DNA of 64,000 bases from Chitinophagaceae bacterium (GTDB lineage Bacteria > Bacteroidota > Bacteroidia > Chitinophagales > Chitinophagaceae), in contig JAOAGO010000010.1 in assembly GCA_026415715.1 (NCBI GenBank), positions 1 to 64,000 on the forward strand, in the 5' to 3' direction. The notes under the pieces are model-generated. The model made no database searches, had not been told where the DNA came from, and saw only the letters and a list, made by a program, of their open reading frames with translations. This document shows, in pieces, positions 19,648-29,580 of this stretch (its first letter is position 1; the number at the start of each line of letters is the position of its first letter). A program made the translations under genes and the position numbers.

Positions 19648-20904
19648 ATGGAAGAAAATTATTCACCGCCGGGAACTGGTCATCGTCAGGAAAACAAACC
19701 GCACAATATTTATAACGGGTGGAGTTCGTTGGCTGTTCATGCCGGGCACGAAAAAGACCCTCGCTATTCGCATCTGGTGCCGCTTTATGCCAGCAGCACG
19801 TATGTGTACGACAGTGCGGAGCAGGGGATGCGCCGTTTCAGCGGGCAGGAAGAAGGTTATATTTATAGCCGCTGGGGCAACCCCACCCTTCGCGAGGCTG
19901 AAAAGAAAATAGAAGCGTTGGAAACTTTCGGATCAGACACGGAAGTGAAGGGAATCTTACATGCCTCCGGCATGGCTGCCATCAGCACGTTGATGCTCTC
20001 AGCCCTGAAAGCAGGCGATAAAGTATTAACCCATTATTCTCTTTACGGAGGCACACACGAATTGCTGCATCAGATACTCCCGTCATTGAAAATAGAATGT
20101 ATTGTGGAAGATTTACGAAACCCTGAAAAAGCAGAAGAACACCTGAAGCGGGATTCTTCCATCCGGATGATTTATATAGAAACTCCGGCCAACCCCACGA
20201 TACAGTGTGTGGATATTGAAAGCCTGGCTTTTTTAGCAAAACAGTACAAACGTGTGATTGCCTGCGACAATACGTTTGCCACCCCATACCTGCAACAACC
20301 TTTTCGTTACGGAGTGGATTTTGTGATTCATTCCACCACTAAATTTCTGAACGGTCATGGTACGGCCATCGGAGGAATATTATTGGGAAGAGACATTGAG
20401 TTTATGAAATCGCAAGCCACAAAAGCACACCGGCTGCTGGGAGGCAACAGCAACGCATTTGATGCTTTTTTACTGATACAGGGAATGAAAACGCTGGAGC
20501 TGCGTATGGAACGACATTGCCATAATGCCATGGAAACAGCCCATTTTCTGGCTGTTCATCCGGCTGTGGCCAAAGTAAATTACACCGGTTTGCCTGAGCA
20601 TCCTGATCATTATACGGCCATGAAACAGATGCGCCATCCCGGCGCCATGCTGAGTTTTGAGCTGAAAGGGGGATTTAAAGCAGGTGTTGATTTTATGAAT
20701 CGCCTGCAGATGTGTGTACGTACCGTTTCGCTGGGCACATTGGATACCTTATTGTCGCATCCCGCCTCCATGACGCACTATGGCGTTCCGAAAGAAGAAA
20801 AAGAAAAATATGGTATTACGGAGGGTTTAATCCGTATGAGTGTAGGTATTGAAAATATTCAGGATATTCTTGCAGACCTAAATCAGGCATTAGATTGTTT
20901 ATGA
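19648..20904 (+). CDS. Trans-sulfuration PLP-dependent enzyme (cystathionine gamma-lyase / methionine gamma-lyase-like)
   Basis: YSRWGNPTLREAEKKIEALE, IYIETPANPTIQ, VIHSTTKFLNGHGTAIGG. Confidence 0.92.
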   Translation: MEENYSPPGTGHRQENKPHNIYNGWSSLAVHAGHEKDPRYSHLVPLYASSTYVYDSAEQGMRRFSGQEEGYIYSRWGNPTLREAEKKIEALETFGSDTEVKGILHASGMAAISTLMLSALKAGDKVLTHYSLYGGTHELLHQILPSLKIECIVEDLRNPEKAEEHLKRDSSIRMIYIETPANPTIQCVDIESLAFLAKQYKRVIACDNTFATPYLQQPFRYGVDFVIHSTTKFLNGHGTAIGGILLGRDIEFMKSQATKAHRLLGGNSNAFDAFLLIQGMKTLELRMERHCHNAMETAHFLAVHPAVAKVNYTGLPEHPDHYTAMKQMRHPGAMLSFELKGGFKAGVDFMNRLQMCVRTVSLGTLDTLLSHPASMTHYGVPKEEKEKYGITEGLIRMSVGIENIQDILADLNQALDCL

Positions 20905-21404
20905 ACAATATTCGCATCCGTCGCGCCGTGCGGAAAGATTGTCCGCGGCTTATGGAACTGATTCGGGAATTGGCCGAATATGAAAGGGCGCCCCATGAAG
21001 TTACGGTATCGGCAGAACATTTTGAACAAAGCGGATTCGGAGAAAATCCGGTATGGTGGGCTTTTGTGGCTGTTACAGGGGCTGATGAAAATACTACAAT
21101 TCCAAACAAAAAAAATCACATTGACAAAAGAGAGGAGATTATCGGGTTTGCTTTGTATTATATCCGTTATTCTACATGGAAAGGACAGATGATGTACCTG
21201 GAAGACATTATCGTAACCGAAAAAGCCCGGGGAAAAGGCATCGGAAAATTATTGTTTGATGAGTTGATTGCGGAGGCAAAGCAAAAAGGATTCAAAAGAA
21301 TAACATGGCAGGTGCTGAACTGGAATGAACCGGCTATTCGTTTTTACGAAAAGCTGAATGCCCGGTTTGATGCGGAATGGGTAAACGGTTATCTTGATTT
21401 ATGA
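20901..21404 (+). CDS. GNAT family N-acetyltransferase
   Basis: YLEDIIVTEKARGKGIGKLLFDELI; ATGA overlap with upstream stop. Confidence 0.9.
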   Translation: MNNIRIRRAVRKDCPRLMELIRELAEYERAPHEVTVSAEHFEQSGFGENPVWWAFVAVTGADENTTIPNKKNHIDKREEIIGFALYYIRYSTWKGQMMYLEDIIVTEKARGKGIGKLLFDELIAEAKQKGFKRITWQVLNWNEPAIRFYEKLNARFDAEWVNGYLDL

Positions 21405-21413
21405 ATATAAAAG

Positions 21414-22304
21414 TTAACCGATATTTTCCGTAGTTACTTCTTTATTTATTTTCTGAATCAGCCCCGAGAGCACTTTGCCGGGCCCGCACTCGGTGAATGT
21501 TGTAGCCCCGTCTGAAATCATGGCCTGAACGCTTTGCGTCCATCGAACAGGACCGGTAAGCTGATCCAGCAGATTTTGTTTGATTTCATTTTTATCAATA
21601 ACCGCTCTGGCCACTACATTCTGATAAACAGGACAAGCCGGATGAGTGAAAATCACATTTTCGATAGCTTCAGCTAATTCTTCTTTAGCCGGCAACATGA
21701 GCGGTGAGTGAAAAGCGCCTCCTACCGGAAGGATTAAAGCTCTTTTTGCGCCGGCTTTTTTCAAGTGCTCACATGCCAATTCCACTGCTTTTTTACTGCC
21801 GCTGATCACCAGCTGGCCCGGGCAGTTGTAATTTGCCGCTACTACAATCTCGTTTTCTTTTTCCTGAATATCCTGACATACTTTTTCCACTATTTCGTCA
21901 CTCAATCCGATGATGGCAGCCATGGCAGAAGGATTTTTTTCACAGGCCTTTTGCATGGCTTTGGCCCGGGCGGCCACAAGTTTCAATCCGTCTTCAAAGC
22001 TGAGTGATCCCGCTGCCACCAGTGCGGTAAATTCGCCTAAGGAATGGCCTGCTACCATGTCGGGCGAATCGCCGTCAATGCTTTTAAAGGCAATAATGGA
22101 ATGCAGAAAAACGGCAGGTTGGGTAACATGAGTTTGTTTTAATTCTTCTTCATTGCCGTCAAACATAATATCGGTAATACGGAAACCCAGAATTTCATTC
22201 GCCTGCTCAAAGAGTTTTTTGGCAAATGCGCTGTTTTCGTAATAATTTTTTCCCATTCCGGGGAATTGAGACCCCTGTCCGGGAAAAACAAAAGCCTGCT
22301 TCAT
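21414..22304 (-). CDS. fabD: Malonyl-CoA:ACP transacylase
   Basis: FVFPGQGSQFPGMG, VAGHSLGEFTALVAAG, GAFHSPLM. Confidence 0.95.
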   Translation of the reverse strand: MKQAFVFPGQGSQFPGMGKNYYENSAFAKKLFEQANEILGFRITDIMFDGNEEELKQTHVTQPAVFLHSIIAFKSIDGDSPDMVAGHSLGEFTALVAAGSLSFEDGLKLVAARAKAMQKACEKNPSAMAAIIGLSDEIVEKVCQDIQEKENEIVVAANYNCPGQLVISGSKKAVELACEHLKKAGAKRALILPVGGAFHSPLMLPAKEELAEAIENVIFTHPACPVYQNVVARAVIDKNEIKQNLLDQLTGPVRWTQSVQAMISDGATTFTECGPGKVLSGLIQKINKEVTTENIG

Positions 22305-22345
22305 AGTTCAATTTTTTTGCCCCCTCGTATTCAGCCCTGCACAAA

Positions 22346-22379
22346 AAAAGTTTGATTGATAGAGTTCAATCAAACTTTT
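22346..22379 (-). terminator. Intrinsic terminator downstream of folE
   Basis: 14-bp stem aaaagtttgattga/tcaatcaaactttt, loop tagagt, T-tract on minus strand. Confidence 0.75.
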
Positions 22380-22400
22380 ATACGGCAAATATAGTTGTTT

Positions 22401-22997
22401 TTAATGTAATGAAGTGCCGATGAGTTTTAAAAACTCGCTTCGGGTGGAATTTTTATGAAATTCACCATCAAATGCGGAGGTTGTGGTCACCGAATTTTGT
22501 TTCTGCACGCCGCGCATCATCATACAAAGATGCTGAGCTTCAATCACGACAGCCACTCCTAAAGGATTTAATGTTTCCCTTATGGCATCTTTTATTTGAA
22601 CGGTTAATCGTTCCTGAACCTGTAGCCTTCGGGCAAACACATCCACCACCCGTGCAATTTTACTGAGCCCGGTAATCCAACCGTTGGGAATATACGCCAC
22701 ATGCGCTTTGCCAATGAAAGGGAGCATATGATGTTCGCATAAACTGTAAATTTCAATATCTTTTACTACAATCATTTCACTAACTTCTTCATGAAATTTG
22801 GCTGAGTTGATGATTTGCCGTGCATCCAACTGATACCCCTGGAGCATGTATTGCATGGCTTTGGCTACCCGCTCCGGTGTTTTCAACAAACCTTCACGGT
22901 CCGGATTCTCGCCCAGCAACCGTAATATTTCGTAATAATGGAATTTCAACTTGTCGGTTACTGAAGCTTCAAAAGTTTCATTTTTTGTATATGCCAT
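22401..22997 (-). CDS. folE: GTP cyclohydrolase I
   Basis: [40 protein letters not shown]. Confidence 0.96.
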   Translation of the reverse strand: MAYTKNETFEASVTDKLKFHYYEILRLLGENPDREGLLKTPERVAKAMQYMLQGYQLDARQIINSAKFHEEVSEMIVVKDIEIYSLCEHHMLPFIGKAHVAYIPNGWITGLSKIARVVDVFARRLQVQERLTVQIKDAIRETLNPLGVAVVIEAQHLCMMMRGVQKQNSVTTTSAFDGEFHKNSTRSEFLKLIGTSLH

Positions 22998-23013
22998 AGT
23001 AAGAGTTTAAAAT

Positions 23014-23427
23014 TCATGCCGGATATTCTACAAAATTTCTGGGTGTTTCGTACAATCGGATTTGCAAATCCAAACGGCTATCAATATGCGGCCGCAACAG
23101 GTTAAAAATGACGATGGCAATATTTTCAGCAGTAGGATTCAGGTATTTGAATTCTTCCGTATCCAGATTCAGGTTTTTATGATCAAACCGAGCATGTACT
23201 TCGCGACGAATAAGCTCACTCAATGTTTTTAAATCGATTACATAACCTGTTTCATCATTCACCTCGCCGGTTACCTTTACTTCCAGTTCGTAATTATGAC
23301 CGTGATAGTTGGGAAGTGCACATTTTCCGAAAACCCTTTTATTTTTCTCGTCATCCCATTGCGGGTTGAATAACCGATGGGCTGCATTAAAATGTTCTTT
23401 TCGGTAAACTGCAACTCGTTTATTCAT
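23014..23427 (-). CDS. 6-pyruvoyl-tetrahydropterin synthase family protein, paralogue A
   Basis: HFNAAHRLFNPQW, FGKCALPNYHGHNYELEVKVTGE, FDHKNLNLD, YETPRNFVEY. Confidence 0.9.
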   Translation of the reverse strand: MNKRVAVYRKEHFNAAHRLFNPQWDDEKNKRVFGKCALPNYHGHNYELEVKVTGEVNDETGYVIDLKTLSELIRREVHARFDHKNLNLDTEEFKYLNPTAENIAIVIFNLLRPHIDSRLDLQIRLYETPRNFVEYPA

Positions 23428-23462
23428 GATTTATGAAACAATTCAGTATAAAAAAAGTTGCC

Positions 23463-23876
23463 TTATGATTCTCCGTAATATTCTACATAAATCCGGGGCG
23501 TTTCAAATAATTTTACGCAATGCAGTTGAACGCCTTCCGGCAAATGAGGTTTGAGTTCATTCCAGATGGCAACGGCCAGATTTTCCGAGCTGCACATTTT
23601 TCCCCGCATAAAATCAACATCCAGATTCAGATTTTTATGATCCAATTTTTCAATGACATGTTCCCGAATCAGTTCGCTGAGTTTTTTTACATCCATGATA
23701 AAGCCGGTATCCGGGTCGGGAATTCCTTTGATGGTTACGTGTAAATCATAATTATGGCCATGCCAGTTTTCGTTGGCGCATTTTCCGAACACTTGTTCGT
23801 TTTTTTCTTCGCTCCAGTCCGGATGGTATAATTTGTGCGCTGCATTAAAATGTTCTACACGGGTAATATAAACCAT
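23463..23876 (-). CDS. 6-pyruvoyl-tetrahydropterin synthase family protein, paralogue B
   Basis: HFNAAHKLYHPDW, FGKCANENWHGHNYDLHVTIKG, LDHKNLNLDV, FETPRIYVEYYGE. Confidence 0.9.
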   Translation of the reverse strand: MVYITRVEHFNAAHKLYHPDWSEEKNEQVFGKCANENWHGHNYDLHVTIKGIPDPDTGFIMDVKKLSELIREHVIEKLDHKNLNLDVDFMRGKMCSSENLAVAIWNELKPHLPEGVQLHCVKLFETPRIYVEYYGES

Positions 23877-24115
23877 GCTTTTGTTTTAAAATGATTCAGA
23901 TACAAAATTAGCTTATCTGTTTCGATTAAAAGCAGCTATTACTTGTTTGTTTTGCTATGAAATAATTTTTCCTGAACCATAAAATGATTTTTATCAACAT
24001 ATTTTAAGATCAAAGTAAAATTCAGCACTTACATCAAAAATTAATACAACTTTTCGCATTGTTAAATGAATTGATGTTTTAATTTTAAACTTTATAATCC
24101 AATCATAATAATAAT

Positions 24116-25396
24116 ATGAATATCCTACTCATTGGCGCAGGTGGAAGAGAACATGCATTGGCATGGAAAATCAAACAAAGTCCATTATGTAAAAAACTGT
24201 TTGTTGCGCCCGGTAATGCCGGAGTTAATGAAATTGCCGAAATAATTCCCGTGGTTAATTATGATTTTTCCGACATCAAAAATATCTGCATCACCAAACA
24301 AATAGATATGGTGGTAGTGGGACCGGAAGAGCCGTTAGTTAAAGGCATATATGACTATTTAAAAAAAGATCCTTCGCTTAAAAATTTAATCATTATTGGC
24401 CCGAATCAAAATGCAGCCCGACTGGAAGGAAGCAAAGCCTTTGCGAAAGATTTTATGATTCGTCACGGTATCCCTACTGCACCATATAAAGAATTTTCTA
24501 TTGAAAATTATAATAATGCCGCAAAATTTATAAAAAATCATCCTTTACCAGTAGTCATTAAGGCAGATGGCCTGGCAGGCGGTAAAGGGGTAGTGATATG
24601 CGATAATACATTGGAAGCATTAGCCGAGATGGAAATGTTTATGAAGGATTTGAAGTTTGGCGATGCCGGGAAAAAAATAGTTGTAGAGAAATTTCTCAAA
24701 GGCATTGAATTATCTGTTTTCATTCTAACTGACGGAAGACATTATGTGCTGTTGCCAGAAGCAAAAGATTATAAAAGAGTGGGTGAAAATGACACCGGCC
24801 CGAATACAGGAGGTATGGGCGCTATCAGTCCGGTGCCTTTCGCCGGCAAAGAATTGATGAAAAAAATTGAAGAAAAAATCATTATTCCTACAATGGAAGG
24901 AATTAAAAAAGACGGGCTGGATTACAGAGGCTTCCTGTATATCGGGCTGATGATTTCAGACAACGAGCCTTATGTAATTGAATACAACTGCAGATTGGGA
25001 GATCCGGAAACAGAGGTTATTCTACCTCGCCTGAAAAATGATCTGGTAGAACTTCTGGTTTCCCTGGCGAATCAGAAACTGAATGAAGTAAAAATAGATA
25101 TAGACCCAAGAACGGTTTGCACCATTGTGGCAGCCAGCGGAGGGTATCCCGGCAGTTATGAAAAGGGGTATCCGGTTATCGGAATAAACAGTTTGAATGC
25201 GAAAGAAAGTCTTTTATTTCATATGGGCACTGCAGCAAGCAACGGCGATATTGTAACCAACGGGGGACGTGTTTTGTGTGTCTCTTCATTCGGAAAAAAT
25301 ATTTCGGAGGCCGCCGAAAAGAGCCGCAACGAATTAAAAAAAATCAATTTCAAAAATATGTATTACCGAACGGACATCGGATATGAATTTGATTGA
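24116..25396 (+). CDS. purD: Phosphoribosylamine-glycine ligase
   Basis: MNILLIGAGGREHALAWK, VVIKADGLAGGKGVVIC, NTGGMGAISP, YNCRLGDPETEVILPR. Confidence 0.96.
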   Translation: MNILLIGAGGREHALAWKIKQSPLCKKLFVAPGNAGVNEIAEIIPVVNYDFSDIKNICITKQIDMVVVGPEEPLVKGIYDYLKKDPSLKNLIIIGPNQNAARLEGSKAFAKDFMIRHGIPTAPYKEFSIENYNNAAKFIKNHPLPVVIKADGLAGGKGVVICDNTLEALAEMEMFMKDLKFGDAGKKIVVEKFLKGIELSVFILTDGRHYVLLPEAKDYKRVGENDTGPNTGGMGAISPVPFAGKELMKKIEEKIIIPTMEGIKKDGLDYRGFLYIGLMISDNEPYVIEYNCRLGDPETEVILPRLKNDLVELLVSLANQKLNEVKIDIDPRTVCTIVAASGGYPGSYEKGYPVIGINSLNAKESLLFHMGTAASNGDIVTNGGRVLCVSSFGKNISEAAEKSRNELKKINFKNMYYRTDIGYEFD

Positions 25397-25756
25397 ATTG
25401 CCAAGAATTGTTCTGACACTGTTTGATTCGAAAACTTATTATATAAGTTATGCCTCTTTTCGCCCTTCACTCCCTTAAAGGCTTACGGGAATTCCTTTGC
25501 TAAATACTTAAGTAAGTTAATAAGGATTTAATACTGCAAAAATGTAAATGAAACAATAGCTTTAAATTCAGGTGTTTGCAATTTGATATGATGATTTATG
25601 AATTAATTGATTTTTATATCAGTTCTTACTTTCTTCCATAAGACCTTTTGCTTACCCTTTAATTTAATCTCAACATTAGCCATACCTACAACAACTGTTC
25701 GCTTTCGGCGAAAAAAATACTTATCAGTGTTATTCATCTCAACAGTTCAAAAAAAA

Positions 25757-26934
25757 TTACCGCAACGGTTCAAATGCCTGATAAAGTGTAGCCATATAAT
25801 CCCAAATGCAATCACCATGATCTTTGCCGGGATAAATGACCATGGTTACATCGGCGCCCTGCGCCTGCATGTAAGCATAAGCCTGCTGCGTATTGAACAG
25901 CGGTACATAGCTGTCGTTTTGCCCGTGGCAGAGGATGGTTTTGCAAAAGGGTTTGTAGTTCCAGAGGTCATTTTGCTGCAATACGGGAATGATAGCATCG
26001 GTGCCGTTTTGAAAATGTTGACGAAATGCGGCGGTGAATAATACCTGGGGATTACGGGGAATCGTTGCACTGACGGACGTGTTGAATGCCGTGGCATGCG
26101 GCTCGTTGATATAATAAGACAAGGGTTTGTTGATGTTTCCGGTTTTGTTGTAGGTTTTCAGCGCCCACGCATAAGAGTTCATGAAAGGGGTTTCGGCATG
26201 AAGATTCATAATATAAGAAGCCATACCGGTGGTATGATAAGCTCCGGCCAGCGGGGCAGCCGCCGTTATCGCAAATTCGGAGGCATGCAGTTGCTGAATT
26301 TTTTTACGGTAGCCAGAGTTACGCTCCCGCCTTCGCTCCAGCTGGTAAGGAAGAGTTTATTTTTTAGCGAAAAATTTTGAGAGGCGCAGAACTCCCTGAC
26401 TGCCCGTATGGCATCAATAACGTTTACGGCAATGTTGAAATAATCGCAATAATTATGCTCCGGGTTTCGGGAAGCGCCGTAGCCGATATAGTCAGGCGCA
26501 ACCACCAGGTAACCGGCAGCGCCCATCATGTATGTTATATTGATGTCGCTGTTGTAATCATTGTTATAAGAAGGCTCACGCCATTCATCTTCGGGAAAAA
26601 ATGTGCCGTGGTTGTAATTAATCAAGGGGTACGGACCCGGAGCATCCGGCACCATTACCGAACAGGAAGCAAGAGTTTCGGCTCCTGAAAAATTTTTGGT
26701 TTTGTAAATAACCGAATAGGTTTTGATACCGTTGCGGAAAAAGGGAGAAGCCCCGTAAGGGTTGTACAGATTCTGCAATTGGGCTTTCGAGAGTTGTCGC
26801 CTGGTAACCGCCGAAACAAAGTAGATGTAATTTCCGCCATCCGAACTGTCTTCGCCTCCTTGTTTTTTTCAAGAGAGAAGACACGTAAATGCCGGTAAGC
26901 CGAAGATGACAAAAGAAACTATAATCTGAATCAT
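25757..26934 (-). pseudogene. Disrupted secreted/lipoprotein alpha/beta-hydrolase (prolyl oligopeptidase/lipase-like)
   Basis: MIQIIVSFVIFGLPAFTCLLS*KKQGGEDSSDGGNYIYFVSAVTRRQLSKAQLQNLYNPYG... then a -1 frameshift in A7 (26299-26305) joins ...TSWSEGGSVTLATVKK to IQQLHASEFAITAAAPLAGAYHTTG...ILCHGQNDSYVPL...GKDHGDC. Confidence 0.8.
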
Positions 26935-27047
26935 CCGGCAAATACCCGCCAAACGCATAAAGTGTTTTGTCTAAAACGAAATAATGAGTAATATTATTGC
27001 CGGTTGTCATGGTTAATGCAGCAGCAAAATGTTAATTTAAAAAAAGA

Positions 27048-27065
27048 GGCGGAAAATTTTCCGCC
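27048..27065 (-). terminator. Intrinsic terminator downstream of yegP-like gene
   Basis: Perfect palindrome ggcggaaaattttccgcc followed on minus strand by T-tract. Confidence 0.65.
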
Positions 27066-27091
27066 CCTGATGATGAAGGAAAAGCCTTTAA

Positions 27092-27418
27092 TTATTCTTC
27101 CACCACTTCGGCGTTGTGCGCATTTTTGATAACGGAAGCAATGCCGTTAACCATTCCTTTTTCACTTTCATACATTTCGCTGGTGCGGATAATCTGCCTG
27201 TTGGCTGCTTTCAGATTAAAGTAATGCTTACCGTTGGCCGATACCTTACGCTCGAAATTATCCTGACTTTGTGAATTTTTCTTCACGGATTCAATTCCGT
27301 TCAGGCAGCCGGCTTTTGAACTGTAGCCCTGACTGCTTAAGATGGTTTGTCCGTTGTCGGCTTTCAGATTAAACTGAAATTCGCCGTTACTGCGGGTGGT
27401 AATGACAAATTTGCCCAT
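27092..27418 (-). CDS. YegP/DUF1508 family protein with two repeat units
   Basis: GEFQFNLKADNGQTILSSQGYSSKAGCLNGIESVKKN and KHYFNLKAANRQIIRTSEMYESEKGMVNGIASVIKN; start trimmed to MGKFVITTRSNG. Confidence 0.92.
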   Translation of the reverse strand: MGKFVITTRSNGEFQFNLKADNGQTILSSQGYSSKAGCLNGIESVKKNSQSQDNFERKVSANGKHYFNLKAANRQIIRTSEMYESEKGMVNGIASVIKNAHNAEVVEE

Positions 27419-27571
27419 GTTTTTGTTTTTTGTGAGGTAATTGAATGAGGTTACAATATAGTGATTCTGTAAAATTCTGATGTATGTTTTTTCGGTTAAG
27501 CCTTGTAAGTTTGCCCTGAAATGGTATTTTTCATTTGATAAACAAAAAAACACCGACGGTATCTTTTGTTT

Positions 27572-28333
27572 ATGGAGGCTTATGTAAAATCGGAATTGCA
27601 TCGGGGCATTGCTACAATTGAATTTTTTCATCCCCAAAGCAATGCGCTACCTTCCTCACTCCTGAAAGAGTTGGCTGCCGCCATCACCCATGCCGGCGAA
27701 GACCCCGACACGAAAGTCATTATTCTGCGTTCCGGAGGGGATAAGGCTTTTTGCGCCGGCGCTTTGTTTGATGAACTGGTAGCCATCCGAAATGAAAAAG
27801 AAGGATTGCAGTTTTTCAGCGGGTTTGCCCATGTGATTAACGCGATGCGCACCTGCCCCAAAATCATAATTGGCCGGATACACGGACGCTGTGTGGGCGG
27901 GGGTGTGGGACTGGCTGCTTCGGTAGATTATGCCGTAGCTACCGAAAAAGCCGAAGTGAAACTCAGCGAGCTGACTGTAGGGATAGGCCCATTTGTGGTT
28001 GGCCCGGCTGTAGAAAGAAAAATCGGTATGTCGGCCTATTCACAATTAGCTATAGACGCCGGTATGTGGCGTAGCGCCGACTGGGCCCGCCGCAAGGGAC
28101 TTTTCGCCGAACTGCACCCTACAACGGAAGATATGGATGAATCCATTTCACGGCTAAGCGATTTTCTGGCACACTGCAGCCCCAATGCTATGGCCGAAAT
28201 GAAAAAAGTGTTCTGGCAGGGTACCGAACACTGGGATAAATTACTTATGGAACGAGCCTCCATAAGCGGCCGTTTGGTCCTGAGCGATTTCACCAGACAG
28301 GCCATAGAAAAATTCAAGAGCAAAAAAAATTAA
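27572..28333 (+). CDS. Enoyl-CoA hydratase/isomerase family protein
   Basis: GDKAFCAGALFDEL, IIGRIHGRCVGGGVGLAASVDYAVA, LSELTVGIGPF. Confidence 0.92.
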   Translation: MEAYVKSELHRGIATIEFFHPQSNALPSSLLKELAAAITHAGEDPDTKVIILRSGGDKAFCAGALFDELVAIRNEKEGLQFFSGFAHVINAMRTCPKIIIGRIHGRCVGGGVGLAASVDYAVATEKAEVKLSELTVGIGPFVVGPAVERKIGMSAYSQLAIDAGMWRSADWARRKGLFAELHPTTEDMDESISRLSDFLAHCSPNAMAEMKKVFWQGTEHWDKLLMERASISGRLVLSDFTRQAIEKFKSKKN

Positions 28334-28914
28334 CGCCCTCCTTCAAAATAACTGAGTTTTATGGCCTGCATCTTATCGTCGTAGAAATAAAAGGTAATCT
28401 GCCGGCTTGACGTATCGTACACCGATACGGAATATTTCCGTGGATTTAATTTCCATATGCGGGAACTGTCCTGTTCAAAATCCGGGCCTATGTGCACCGT
28501 CCATAACGGGTCAAGATATTTTTTAACCACATCTATGCGGGAATCTTTCATCGTTACACCCGCATCCGTACGGGCATTGGCATTTTTGGTGATGATGCCG
28601 AACAAACGGATCACTCCCGGGTCCGATTCGGAATAAGACCGTTCAAAGTAGAGAGTGAGCGGTTGATTATTGTAGATAACTTCTACTGTGTCGGGCCAGT
28701 ACACTTCATCGCCCGTTTTTTCCTTAAAATGCAGTTTTTGGTGCAACACGTTTTCTACTTCGCTTATCGTAGCGCCCAGTTTCAGTTTTCCTAAACCTTC
28801 CGGAGTTATCACATCATCACCTATACCTTCTGCAGAAACCTGATTCTTTTCTTTATTGCTGTCACACCCGGCCAACAAAACAAATAATGCCATGAACAAG
28901 AAAAATCTTTTCAT
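28330..28914 (-). CDS. Hypothetical lipoprotein
   Basis: Lipoprotein signal MKRFFLFMALFVLLAGCDSNKE; start trimmed to 28914. Confidence 0.7.
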   Translation of the reverse strand: MKRFFLFMALFVLLAGCDSNKEKNQVSAEGIGDDVITPEGLGKLKLGATISEVENVLHQKLHFKEKTGDEVYWPDTVEVIYNNQPLTLYFERSYSESDPGVIRLFGIITKNANARTDAGVTMKDSRIDVVKKYLDPLWTVHIGPDFEQDSSRIWKLNPRKYSVSVYDTSSRQITFYFYDDKMQAIKLSYFEGGR

Positions 28915-28929
28915 ACGATTCTTCTTATT

Positions 28930-29580
28930 TTGCCTTTTGTGAAGATACTGAAATTTGATAAAAAAAATTTCCATTCGCTGTGCGACCATATTGCAGAGCG
29001 AGATGCTGATTTACAAAGAATTATCAACGTGCGGGGTTATCCTTCGTACTGGGTAAGGCCCAACAGTTTTCAGACACTGGCACTCACCATTATTGAACAG
29101 CAGATTTCGCTGGCTGCGGCTTATGCCGTGTTTGGCCGGTTAAAAAAACAGTTGAGTCGTATTACACCTACTGCCCTGAGGGAAGCAACGGATGAGGAAC
29201 TTCGCGGTTGCGGTTTGTCAAAGCAAAAGATAGCTTATCTGCGACACCTTTCAACCGCTGTGCAGGAAAAACAAATCCGTTTGCGTGAGCTGGAACGGCT
29301 GCCTGATGAAGAAGTACGCCGCCATCTCATCCGTATCAAAGGCATAGGGAACTGGACGGTTGATGCTTACCTCATACATGCCTTACGCCGTACAGATGTG
29401 TTTCCGCTGGGCGATGTGGCGCTTGTCAACAGTTTGAAAGAAGTAAAGCGATTACCGTCCCGCACTTCCTTACAGCGGCTTTTACAAATTGCCGAAGCCT
29501 GGCGCCCTTACCGCACCATTGCTGCCATGATATTATGGCACGAATACATCCGGAAACGGGAAATAATAATCAAAGAATAA
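28930..29580 (+). CDS. DNA-3-methyladenine glycosylase 2-like (HhH-GPD superfamily)
   Basis: FQTLALTIIEQQISLAAAYAVFGRL, HhH LIRIKGIGNWTVDAYLIHALRRTDVFPLGDVAL. Confidence 0.9.
   Translation: MPFVKILKFDKKNFHSLCDHIAERDADLQRIINVRGYPSYWVRPNSFQTLALTIIEQQISLAAAYAVFGRLKKQLSRITPTALREATDEELRGCGLSKQKIAYLRHLSTAVQEKQIRLRELERLPDEEVRRHLIRIKGIGNWTVDAYLIHALRRTDVFPLGDVALVNSLKEVKRLPSRTSLQRLLQIAEAWRPYRTIAAMILWHEYIRKREIIIKE

Noticed and set aside
26618-27010. 130-aa and 85-aa ORFs (26618-27010, 26655-26912) as separate genes
   Set aside because: Off-frame readings of the interrupted hydrolase; the correct frame is MIQIIV...LLS*KKQGGEDSS...
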